From the NCBI GenBank assembly GCA_016987375.1, contig PJRA01000263.1, positions 1,757,134-1,821,133 of the forward strand: 64,000 nt of DNA, in the 5' to 3' direction. The DNA is from Brachionus koreanus (taxonomy: Eukaryota; Rotifera; Eurotatoria; Ploima; Brachionidae). Shown one piece after another: positions 48,901-59,714 of the stretch. The first letter of the stretch is position 1. Each line of letters begins with the position of its first letter. A program made the position numbers and the translations under genes. Below the pieces are notes generated by a model, which worked only from the letters and a program-made list of their open reading frames with translations, had not been told where the DNA came from and searched no databases.

Positions 48901-51900
48901 AAATCGTCTGCTGAATTTCGATCCCTTTATGGGAGAAATTAATAGATAAAATATAATTTTTAAAAATTTAGGTAATTTTAATTTAAATTCTTTTTTTTTT
49001 ATTCTTAAAAAATCTTTTAGCTGACTTTTGTTTAAGAATTTGAAAAAAAAATTTATTCAGAAGCATTTTTTTATCTCTAAAATTCAATTTTGATCCAAAA
49101 ATTTAAATTATCTGCTGAGATGTGATAAAATCAAATCTCAAAATTCTAAAATTGATTGTTTTTCGGCTTTTAGCTTTATGATCATTCAAATATATTGAAA
49201 AGTTGTACTTGATAAGATGAATAGGGAAAAAATTTAAGAATCTGTGAATCGAAATTAAAAAATTTTTAGATATCCAAAATAATTTTTAAAAGTTTGATTG
49301 CAAGTAAAGTATCACATTGTGAAATTTCATACAAAATTTCCCATACAACAACTGTCGTTCATCTGCAGACATTCCGCAGTAGGTGAAACAACAGTTGTTT
49401 CACTTTGTTTCATCTGCAGAACAAATTTTTGATCATTAGAATGAAAGTTGTGAAATTTTTTATTTTTTGTATTGGATATTTTGTATGAAATTTGATATTT
49501 CCGTAAGATATAATGAAGGGTAAATAATACAAATATATTTTAATTCAATATATATTAAAAGTAAATTTTTTTTAATTTCTAGATGTCATATAAATGTTAA
49601 AAATTATTTTAAACCTTTAATTGTAACTCTTTTCATCCAAATATTGTTGCAATTTTTAAAAATATCTTATTTTAGTATCTCATTAATAGAAAGAATTTTT
49701 GTTAGTATTTCAAAAACCTCAAAATTGAATTGACTAAAGATTATCTTCGTCAAATAATTATCTAACCAAAACTACTCATATTTTTTTTGTCTTTTTTGAT
49801 ACTTTCTTCGAATAAATAGAATTTAAAAAATTATATATTAAGAAATCTTACATCGGTAAAATTCAAAATCACTAATTAATGGTAGAATCCATCCTTACCT
49901 TCTTCAAATATTGATTAATTGGATAAATTAATCATTAACCTTTAAGTGAATTCTAAAAATTGAATCGGCATTTTAGATATGACTTGTTCAGTATGTTGCA
50001 AAAATTAAGAAATTAATTATTTTATTTTATCTAAAATTGTTACTTTTTTTATTAAAAATTGAGTGTTAAAAAAAATAAAAACACCAATTGGCTGAGTTTT
50101 TTTTTAAATTGAAACATTTTTTTGCACTTTTTCTGTGATATTTTTTCTTATTAGGAAAAAAGACAAAAATAAAACATTAATAAGATCTAAATTAATAATT
50201 GATTTGATTTTTTTAAAAAAATTAATTAAAAGTTTTATTTTAGATTAAAAATGTGCAACAAAGTATGCAGCACTTTTTTTTTAGTATTTTTTAAAAAATA
50301 TTTTATTTTAGTATCTCAATAATTGGAAGAATTTCTGTTTGTATTTCAATATATCATTTTTTCAATTGTTAAGAAAATTAAAAAATTCCGAAAAATTTTT
50401 TTCACCGATAAAAACCTAAATAAGATTTCAGCTTTTCATTTTTGCTTAAATTTAAATTTAACTATAAGTCTACTTACCAATCTTTAATTGCAATTGCTAT
50501 TTTATCACACATAGACGGAAACTAAAAAAAAGTTATTAGACAATTTACGGAATTAACATCGAATACAAACTTTGAGTCCAATTTTAAGCTCTTGATTCCA
50601 TTCAGGATTTGCATCATTATAAATTATTTTCGACTGAACCTTTCTTCCTGCAAAAGAAAATTCCACATAAGGATCAACAAGTTCTTTTTTTATTTCATTT
50701 GCTCCAAATATGCTTTTAACTCCTTGAAAAAAATTGCTATCCACTAAAAAAATAATTGATTAAATTTGAAAAATAAACTAAAATTCCATAAATACTTCTG
50801 GGAATATCTTCAGCTCTAAAAACTTTTAAAACAAAAGTAGCTGGCCTCAAATCTATTCCCGGTGGTTTCAATAAATTGCTTTCTATGTCATCTTCATTTG
50901 ATGACTCTGGATTTGGCTTTATAACGAAATAGAAAAAAATTCAAAAATTTAACAGCCTTACTGGTGCTTCATCTCCTGGACCTAGTACATTTACACTAAC
51001 TTTCAGATATCCTTTAGCGCCACACATTAAGTCTTGAGCATCAGCCAACAAAATCCACTTATTGATTAAAGAATGATTTAGTTGATCATATATAAAGCCA
51101 ATATCAATTTTGAAGCTTCCAATTAGGGCATCTTTTAGAAAACTAATCGAATTGTAGACTTGGAATTCTATAAATTTGTCAAATAAATCCGCTTGGGATA
51201 TTCCAAAATAATTGAAAAAGAAAACTTCATTCCAATATGGACTATTGGTTGAACGTAAAGTTTTTGTATGCTTAGACTGATTATAGCATTTTATTTGACA
51301 CATCGGATCAATATTGGTGCCATCGAGCTGTCTCGCTTGAAAAATTTTAATTCTTATCTGAAAATCTTGAAGCTTATTAGATCTAGTTTTAATGTCCTGG
51401 CGTCTATTAATTGATTTTTCTTCAAAGCCCATGTTATCAAAACCAAAATCAGCAACTTCAAAGCTTTTTGTCACTGATTTTGGAATAGCTAGATTCTTTG
51501 GACATTTATATTCAAGATTAAGAATAAGCTGAGTCTAAAATTTTGATTAAGGATAATATTAGATTGAATTAATTCACAGACTTACAGATTCTAATTTATT
51601 GTTGTCAGGATCGCTCAATTCAACCTCATATTTCAAGCAATTATAGTTTAAAAGTTGGCTCAAAGGAACTATGCCTCTTGCTAAAAGTCTAAAAAATATT
51701 AGAAATTGAAAATTTGTATAATATTATACTTGTTTGAGCCAATATTTTCATAATCTTTGACAAAAACTTCAATCACATCGTCCTGTTGCAAGGGAGTGCC
51801 TTTGAGGTCAAATTCAAATTTTTCATCCCAAACAGGATTTTGTTCTGATTTTTTGAACGTAGTCTTTTTTTTTATTCCTTTGTTTAAACAATATTTTAAA

Positions 51901-52058
51901 AAAATTTTTTTAGAAATTTGTTTCTTTTTTGTACCTTGATAAAAGATAGAAACATATGGATCTGGTTTTGTCTTTCGTTTTGGAATATTTTTTGCACACA
52001 CTATTTCAACAAGCAATATATAAGTTTGACTAGTTGAATTGTTTATTTCTTCACTCAT
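36963..52058 (-). CDS. Type I ferlin (dysferlin/myoferlin/FER1L5 class)
   Basis: Twenty-five exons in consistent phase give 2047 residues (human dysferlin is about 2080). From 5': 52058-51935, 51877-51730, 51688-51586, 51534-50962, 50916-50796, 50743-50571, 50521-50478, 48924-48842, 48782-48140, 48085-47896, 47840-47688, 47638-47480, 45751-45452, 45400-44657, 42899-42486, 42356-41879, 41844-41738, 41022-40867, 40815-40724, 40674-40504, 38327-38179, 38127-37574, 37525-37221, 37171-37024 and 36974-36963. Seven C2 domains are visible, plus FerA/FerB, a nested DysF region ([27 protein letters not shown]) that defines type I ferlins, and a C-terminal membrane anchor ([16 protein letters not shown]). 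Ferlins drive calcium-dependent membrane fusion and repair. Long introns (38328-40503, 41023-41737, 42900-44656, 45752-47479, 48925-50477) mostly carry repeats. The 12-nt last exon and a 34-nt intron (41845-41878) are the least certain parts. Confidence 0.92.
39701..39916. mobile_element. piggyBac-like MITE
   Basis: The ends CTAACACTAGAAGCACCAA (left) and, read inward from the right, TTAACTCTAGAAGCACCAA are inverted repeats with two or three differences. The right end has TTAA and the left CTAA, consistent with a TTAA target duplication plus one mutation. Length 216 bp with no coding capacity. It lies in the ferlin intron 38328-40503. Confidence 0.75.
40021..40090. repeat. Tandem repeat, 24-bp unit, about 2.9 copies
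   Basis: Two exact copies of a 24-bp AT-only unit (40021-40044, 40045-40068) are followed by a partial third. It lies in the ferlin intron 38328-40503. Confidence 0.9.
40251..40370. repeat. Hairpin-bearing repeat
   Basis: CCAAAAAATAGGCTA (40279-40293) and TAGCCTATTTTTGG (40307-40320) form a near-perfect stem with a 13-nt loop. Flanking words such as GGTCAACCA, GGTTTACCA and GTTAACCA recur. Related to the patches at 27781-28440. Confidence 0.5.
41247..41356 (+). repeat. GACGGTACC-family MITE, copy 3
   Basis: The terminal inverted repeats GGCGGCCATTGG and CTAATGGCCGCC bound a 110-bp element that shares CTGCGGTCATCAAAACG with copy 1 at 20868-20966. It lies in the ferlin intron 41023-41737, immediately beside mariner debris. 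Confidence 0.7.
41371..41612 (+). pseudogene. Mariner transposase C-terminal remnant
   Basis: From about 41465 the + strand reads [16 protein letters not shown], a stop, then [19 protein letters not shown], the typical mariner C-terminus. The upstream part (ATCTCAACCAGCTCAGACAG) matches 28503-28580, so both come from one family. It is dead. Confidence 0.65.
46101..46551. mobile_element. pogo/Tigger-like element remnant
   Basis: The right end, read inward, begins TACAGTCAATCCTCGATATA and continues with ACGAGC, the style of pogo-type terminal repeats with a TA target. The left end has several ATATAACGA words (46105-46150) but is eroded. No transposase is readable. It lies in the ferlin intron 45752-47479. 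Confidence 0.5.
49311..49502. repeat. MITE with terminal inverted repeats and an inner palindrome
   Basis: The ends around GAAATTTCATACAAAATTTC (left) and the inverted TTTTGTATGAAATTTGATA (right) pair over about 28 bp with a few mismatches. Inside, GTGAAACAACAGTTGTTTCAC (49383-49403) is a perfect 10-1-10 palindrome, flanked by two copies of TTCATCTGCAGA. It lies in the ferlin intron 48925-50477. Confidence 0.6.
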
Positions 52059-53203
52059 TTTCTATTGTTTTCTAGCAATCGTTTAATTTAAAAAAAATTA
52101 ATCTCTGGTAAAAATGGATTATGATAATGCTATAAAATCAGAAGAAAAGATTTTTGAAGATTTATGAACCATTTATTTTCAATATTGTAAATTTGTTATC
52201 TCTACTAAATCTCTACATAACTAAAATAAGTTGTTGCACATGATTAATGCACAAATCGATTATTATTATCAATTACAAACTGTTACCTCTAAGCTCCTAC
52301 TTGAAATTAAAATTTTATGTAATCCATTTTTTTTATTGTAATAGAATTAGTAATTAAGAGAAAAAACAACTTAAATAGATAAAATATGCTGCAATTTTTT
52401 TTTGGCTAATTAAATTTTCAAAACACTTTTTATAAAAAAGTGATTAAGATCTATGGCTCTATTAAATTTGAACAATTCATTAAAAAAAAGTATTCAATGT
52501 CATTTTAATTCTAGATAACTAAAAAATATTTGATTCATCATTAGAGTCGAATACAGAGTGAGGGATATTTTATCTATTTTATTTTAAATATCTCATGATA
52601 AAATTTATTCTGATGGAAATCAGTTGAATAAAAGCTGATCCAACTTACTAGGACAAATATATACTTAGAAATGAAATTAAAAGAAAAAAAATGTAAAATT
52701 TATTATTAATATTATTATTATTTATTTGTTTTATTTGTGCCGAGCTAGAGCTACTTCAGATTAAAAAAAAAATAATAAAAAATCATGAAAAAAGAAAATA
52801 AAATTAAAATGTAAAGAAAAAGTAAGATAAAAGTAGAATAATTTAAAATATATAATTAAAGACAATTAAATTAGATAAATTGTAAGTAATGACAGTTGCA
52901 AAATTTTTAAGTATTGAACAATTAATGAAAGAAAGAAGAAATAGCAAAATTTCAATTACACAATCAAGTGGGGTATCCGAAAAAACTTGATTTAAAACCC
53001 GCTTTATATTCATCATCTATCTTGACAACTAATGAACAACATTTAAATGCTGCTATTTAAATGATTACTATTTTAACTTAATTGATCAGTAGATATTTTA
53101 ACTGATTAGTATTTTATTTTATTTTTATGTATTATTTATTGCTTTAGTAAAAAAAATTTTAAAAAAAAGGATTTACAAATTTTTCTTTTCAAATAATAAG
53201 CTT

Positions 53204-53370
53204 TGTATCCATATAGTCGAGTGGGTTGTGTGTTAGTCATGCAAGCAGAGGATCAAGGGTTCAAAACCCACTGAGGGTGGAAAAATCTTCAAAATATCTC
53301 TGCAATACGGGTCGCATGTTTTAAATCCCTTTCATCAAAAAATGGGGGACCGGTTTCGACTGGGTAAAAA
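53204..53370 (+). repeat. tRNA-derived SINE, fuller copy
   Basis: The head looks like a tRNA: A box TATAGTCGAGTGG, then TGTTAGTCATGCAAGCAGAG, then B box GGGTTCAAAACCC. A non-tRNA body follows (TGCAATACGGGTCGCATG to GGTTTCGACTGGGT) and an A-rich tail. An intact tRNA is ruled out because the acceptor and anticodon stems do not fold. Pol III-driven SINE is the best reading. Confidence 0.75.
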
Positions 53371-53918
53371 AATTTAATTACTTTTATATTTATTTTATTT
53401 AATTTTGAAATTTTTTTTATTATAAATTTTGACCTATGAGGTCTATTCAATTTTTTTTGTCAATATAATAATAAATAATAATTTACAATTAAATAAATTA
53501 TCTCAAGAACTAAATGCAGAAATTAAGCTCTTTTGATCCCAAATTAGAACCAAAGGCAAAAAAAAGGAAAGGAACGCATGTTAAAAAAAATTCACAGATT
53601 TCTAATTATATTGCATAACTTAAAAATGCTCAATATGGATCTTCCAAAATTAGTTTGGGTGAACTTGAATAATATTGCATTGATCACTTTGTTAATCCTG
53701 ATGATGATGATAAAAGATTAATATACGATTTCCAGATTCATTATGTCGAAATAGTTGAAAAATGTTCAAAATAATATTTAATCAATGGCAAATGTTTTCA
53801 ACTTCAAATTGAAGAGTCATTTTTTCTTAGAAGGATTATTGTTATTATTTGTCTGCTTTTAAGCTTGAAATAAAATTTCAATAAAACATCTAAAAAATTA
53901 AAGATAATTTTTATATTA

Positions 53919-54185
53919 TTGAAATTATTTTGTTATAGAGTTTTGATGAGATTTTCAACAGATGATTCAGATCAATCTCACATTGATGTGTGTACTTGTT
54001 CATATACGGCCATCACGCTGGCTTTAAACGGTGCTCGACCTGTTGGTCTCGCATTGATGATGGCCCGCTGGGCTTTGTTTAATAGGCAAAAAATTAGTTT
54101 GCCCACTTGGTTGGAACGAAGATTAGCAGCTTTGCTGCACGTTGAATGCTCGCTTTCAGCTAGCATATTTGGTCATTATATTTAA
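53919..54185 (+). other. GC-rich island with an 88-codon open frame
   Basis: The part 53980-54170 is far richer in GC than its surroundings and is open on both strands (53919-54185 + and 53978-54166 -). The + frame includes SYTAITLALNGARPVGLALM and WLERRLAALLHVE; the - frame includes KAQRAIINARPTGRAPFKAS. I recognise neither. It could be an exon of an unrecognised gene, an element remnant or transferred DNA. Confidence 0.25.
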
Positions 54186-55546
54186 TTTTTTTTTATTACT
54201 AAATGTTTTAATAAATTTTAAATTAATTAAAATTTTTTAATATTTTTTTTAACTACTTAACTAAACGCATTTGTTCCAATCATTAACTTGACATTAATTT
54301 TTTTATTATTAGGGGAAAATAAGAATTAGTGAATAGATATTACTAGATGATTGCTGGAGTTATATTCAAGAATTTAAGCCTTACTTGATCAATAATTTTT
54401 ATTTTATTCTGAAAGAGCATTAGTTCGATACAGATTAAATAAATAAATAATAGTTTTTATTCGATTTACAAATAGAAAATTTAGAAAAGGACTTGAATCA
54501 TCTCCAAATTAAATTTTAAAAATGTTGTTTATATAAAATCAACAAACTGAAATTGACCCATAAATGTATCAAGATCTGTATTTAGTTTTGAAGAATTTAA
54601 AATCATAAAAATTTAATTCATTATAATAAGATTTGAGTCAAATGAAAAGATCGTATCATATGTTAAATGTAATTACTGGTTTAGACAATTTAAAAAGTCC
54701 TGGTCAACAAAAAAGTTTAAAAATTCAGAATTACTAGCTTTAGATTCTAGCTATAAGACTAGATTCAGATTAATCCCTTAAATAATTATCAGATGTATTA
54801 TATTTTTGTGAACATTCAGTTCGTGAAAGTTGGTAAAAGGCTCAAAAATAAATTAAATGGTTTTTTCTATGTTTTGAAAGAAAGGAATAAAAATATTTAG
54901 TAATTTGAGAAACGTTCGTTTATAAAATTATTGTTCAAACCAAACTAATCATCAAAATCTTCCTCAGCATTGTTTCATGGTTCTAAACTTATGCTTTGCA
55001 CACTGAAACACTGCACTCTGAAATATTCAGCAAAATAAAATTCAATCTTAATTTTCTATTTTACTATTTGTTTTTATTATTTTTGTGAGTCTTCATTAAA
55101 TAAAAATTACTCTTTTTTTTTAAATTTATTTCTTTTCAATTTAGTTCTTATATTTTAATTCAAAGTAATTTTTAGATTTTATAACATATTTTTCGGATTC
55201 AGAATTTTAATTTTTCGTTAACTAATGAACCAATTTTAAAGTTTAGTTTCACAAATTCACTTTAGAAGTGCAATTAAAGAAATTTGATGTCTTTTTTCTT
55301 GTGAATTTTTATTTTTATTTTCAAAAATTGGAGAAAAATGAAAGATCTTTAAAAAAATCTAAGAGACTAATCATTTTGAACTAATTTATTTTCATGAATA
55401 AAAAATAAAACTAAAATAATTATATAACAAAAATAAATTAATACAAATTTAGGGCTACAAACCTGCTTTGACATAAAGCTAGGTTTAACAACGATAAAAA
55501 TTAAATTAAATTAAAATATTGAATAGAATTTTTTTTCATTCTCATA

Positions 55547-58500
55547 TTAGATCATTAATGAATCAATGTTAAACTGTAGTTCGGACTCTTCAAATGGATT
55601 AGCAAGCGAACTCTAAATCAAAATATAAAATCATTAATATTTTTGTTCATACGAGCCGTAGTTTGATGAATTTTTGGCAGCTTCTTCTATTATTGAAAGC
55701 TCTGAGTGATCGTTTTTAGCATTCTTAGCAAATAGCAAATAGTTAACAAGAAATGTGTTAGTAATTTTTAATAGTGGTCATACATTTATTTTTCCAAATC
55801 AGACTTTAATCTTTTATCTGAATCGAATTTTAAGCCATTTAATAGAAATTAAAAGCATCAATAATATATTTCGTTAAACAAAAATTGTCTGATTCAAATT
55901 AAATGGAAGACCGTAGTTATTAAAATTAAAGACTGGTCTGTATTTGATCTTTAAATTTGCCATCAAATATTTTCTCCATTTTGTATCTTCCTATATTTTC
56001 TTTATATAATATATGTTTATTGAAGAGATTTGGTATAAAATGTTATTTTTTCTAGATAAACTGAAAAAAAATTTGAGAATATGTGACGTATAATTTACAA
56101 AACCAATGACTAATTGAATTGGATAAAATAATTTCTTTTTTTTTACGCAGATCTGACAAAATCTAGAACAGTCTAAATAAAAAAATTTTATCATAATATT
56201 CATTTGTTTGTTAGGCATACTTTGTTCAGTTTTAGTTTAAAAAAATGCCTCTCAGAAAATTTTACTTCTACTTTTTTCATATAAATTTTTGGGCATGAAA
56301 ACTAACTAAAGTTTTTTAATTTTAAAATGAAAAATATAAATATAAAATGAACAAATTTAATATCATCTAGAGACCAGTCTTAAATCTAAAATCTAATAGA
56401 CTTAAAAAATATTAATTTTCAAACAAGCACTAAATATTAGCTTAGAGTTAAATAGAAAATTAAACTCATCATTTTACCATACATTTGAACTTAGTCTATT
56501 CAAAGTGTTTGTACTTTCCAGTTTTGAGAATGCATATTGACTGGTCGGATCCGACTAAAACAAAAAAGTTGAAAAGTGAAAAAATTATTAATTCAAACCT
56601 GTTCTTTAGAAGTAAACAATTTTGAGAAAGGTAAACAGAATCCTGGCATGGTATCAGTTAATGGTGGTCTGCTATTTGTAAGCAAAGGCTTCATAATTCT
56701 TTACAAAAAAAAAATCAATCTTAATCAATAATAAACAGCTAAAGTATACTTGTGATCAAATTTTTGCCAAGCTTTAAATAGACTCATTTTATTTAAGCAT
56801 TTTTTAATTTTTCCTTTTTCTTTGCTATCATCTAAATTATCATCTTCGGAATTATCTTCTAGCATTAAAACATTCTTAAATTTTAAATTAAAAATAAATT
56901 TTTCAATAAAAATGAAAAAATTGTTGAAATTAATTAAAATAATCTACATGATTTTGATCACTATTTGGTACTTTGTTTAATTTAAGCCACTTGAGCATTT
57001 TACCAGTCAAACCACCGCATACAATCACTGTTACTATGACAATTACAAGAGTGGTTGACAAAACAAGACGTCTTGCCTGAGTTGAAGTGTTTCTAATTGC
57101 CAGAGCGAAAGCCATAGCACCCCTTAACCCAGAGAAAAGCAAAAAATGCTGCATATTCGTTTCAATTTTATGTTCTTTTGGACGTGAAAGATTTATCAGA
57201 AAAGCTAATGGGTAAATGTTCACCGCACGGGCTACAATTATACACACAATACTGAAAAGGATAAATGGAACTTCCCATTGGTGATTTCTATAAGTGAACA
57301 CAGTGACCCCAATATAGACAAATATAAAATTTTCACTTAGAAAATTTAGTAGACTGAAAATTTCTTTGGTGTTTGCTTGAGATTCTTTCGATAAGTTGTT
57401 ATAAGTGTAATGTGCTTGAACAATTCCATTGAATAGGACTGAAATGATTCCAGTAAGTTCAGCTGCTTCTGAGGCCAGAAACGTTGAATATGACATTAGA
57501 ATGAACAGCGCAGTCTCCAAATGAGGATGCTGACGTATATGAGTAAATTTTGTTAGCATAGCAGTAATTAAGCCCATTACTGAACCAATTGCAAATGAAG
57601 CAAAGAAAACTCCGATCAAATTGAGAACGCTCTTGAAAAAATGCAACATGTCAAAGTTGTTATTAAGGCCAGATGCTCCACTATACTTTTCAATTGCTCT
57701 TAAAATTTTTTTTTATCATAAACAAAATAAAATGATTTATTATTTTTACTGTGCCAAAGTAATTGAAACTGCATCGTTAAGTACACTTTCTCCAAATACC
57801 AATGCATTTAAATTTACATTTATAGTGGAACTTTGTTCATGAAAAATTGCCAAAACAGTAACTAAATTTTTATTCAAATAAAAATTATCCAATTATAAAA
57901 TTAAATGTTTTAAATTTTACCAGGATCTGTGGCTGATATAATGGCGCCAAAAAACAAACAATCAGTAAATGAAAAGTATTTTTTGATTGATTCAAACATC
58001 GAGGTAAAATAGTACATGAGTCCACTAGAAAGAAAAATGTTAGTTAATTTAAAACCCAGTGCTGGCATTAGGACTATAGCAATTATCAATAAAATATGAT
58101 TAAAATCAAAATTAAAAAATTATACTCATAAATTAAAATCTTAAAAATTCTAACTATAAACTTTGGTTGATTATTTTTAAAAGTAAATTTTTGCAATAAT
58201 ATTTAAAAAAATATAGAAATATATATTAATAAATCATCATTATATTCAATCCTTCGTAAAACGTAATCTCATAGAACGAAAAACTCTATAGAACGAATTA
58301 GACTATCAGAACCGATTTCGATCAAAAGAAAAGGAAATATTTTTATCCTCTATAGAATCAATTCCGATGCAACGTAAACCCGATACAACAAGGTTTTTCT
58401 AAAAAACTAACTAAAGAATTAAAAGTTCAAAGAGCTTCCTAACTTTTTTCAAAATTTATCACCACTAAGAAAAACTTTGAAATAATAGCCTTAAAACCTT

Positions 58501-59714
58501 CTGCTTCAAAGCTCAGACAGAAATAATCTAAATTACAAAACCGCTTTGGATTCCACTCTAAACATATCAAACCTTTAAAAAAATTTAATTAATTTAATAA
58601 TGTAAATAAAAAAATCTTGACACCTTTTTTCAAAATGTATCTAAATTTTTTAAAATTTTTTTTGGGTAATAAAATTCTATCGCGACTGTTAATGCTACTA
58701 TATTAGAATATAAAAAAAAAGAACAAATAATTTCTTGTTAATATTACAAAAAAGGAAAATTATTGAATGTAACGGATGTTAAAGAGAAAACCATTTATCT
58801 TCAAACCATTTTTTAAAAGCTGACAACAAAATTTTCTTAGTATTTCTTAAAAAATCAAAATTAATATAAATTAAATAAACAGCAGAAAAAAAAATCCCAA
58901 AAAAAAAGTTCTACCAGGCCTAATTCACATAAGAAATGAACTTTAAAGAGGTTTGAATTATTCTTAAGGGTAGTAAGCAAATGTAAATGGTAAAAATTAT
59001 TAAATTTAAAAAAAAATAATTTAATTAATTTTAATGCATGAATAGTTACCCGGTGACAAAACTTGATATTGCAGTACCAATGATAGCAAACATTAAAATT
59101 GCACCGAAATTTTTGAAAAAATGTTTCTTCAAAAATTAATTTAGCTAAGAAAATAATGAAAAATTTATTCATAAAATACCCTTTTCATAGAGTAGCCTGC
59201 ATGAAAAATAATGGGTGGTAGTAAAAGGTTGAAAAATATTTCTGGATCAAAAGTGGCTTTTTCTTCAAAATCTTGAGTGCTTATTTCATTAGAACGCCTT
59301 GGATGCCTATAGGAGTACATAAATTTTTGCTGCGTGTTGTTTGGCACAGTAAGATAAATGTATTCAGGTAAATCTTTGATGTTGTTGAGAGTTATATTTG
59401 CCACAAGATTTAGGCTTTTTTTGTTAGTTCGCGGAAAACCATAGCGAATAATTATACCAAACAAACTTCCTTTAAAAAAAATAAACTAAAAAAAAAACAA
59501 AAATTTGAAAAATACCGTAAATTATGGCCAGACCGGTTTCATGTAAATACGGGAAACGTTTTTGCTTAAACAACCAAATTGTGAGAATAACCAAAATTAG
59601 CAAGAATATGAATATAAGAATGTTTGTTGAATCGACGATATGGTCATGAAGTTTGCGTAAGTCGTGACTAAATTCGATACTTTCGTGATCGTATAAACCC
59701 ATTTTTTTACTCAT
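55547..59714 (-). CDS. Endosomal/organellar Na+(K+)/H+ exchanger, SLC9A6/7/9 class
   Basis: Eleven phase-consistent exons: 59714-59516, 59469-59180, 59126-59050, 58024-57921, 57861-57750, 57698-56948, 56874-56750, 56698-56599, 56554-56483, 55723-55653 and 55610-55547; 654 residues (human NHE6 is about 669). Family blocks: [122 protein letters not shown] and the tail [20 protein letters not shown] and NDA are the expected ion-site motifs. These exchangers leak protons from endosomes and Golgi to set lumen pH. The last two exons were placed only by splice phase and an open C-terminus, so the end could instead be the stop at 56474. Intron 58025-59049 is long. Confidence 0.88.
58250..58405. repeat. 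Possible element remnant in NHE intron 3
   Basis: Repeated words such as CATAGAACGAA and CTATAGAACGAA, with CTTCGTAAAACGTAAT at one side and GCAACGTAAACCCG at the other, resemble eroded terminal repeats of a pogo-like element. Boundaries and class are uncertain. Confidence 0.3.

Larger units (their letters stand above)
52059..55546. other. Intergenic region between ferlin and NHE
   Basis: Contains the ferlin promoter, the tRNA-derived SINE at 53204-53370 and a GC-rich open frame at 53919-54185. The rest is AT-rich with nothing I can support. Confidence 0.45.

Noticed and set aside
58861..59172. 103-codon - strand frame overlapping NHE
   Set aside because: It is a different frame over NHE exon 3 and its flanking introns; the NHE frame itself explains the locus.
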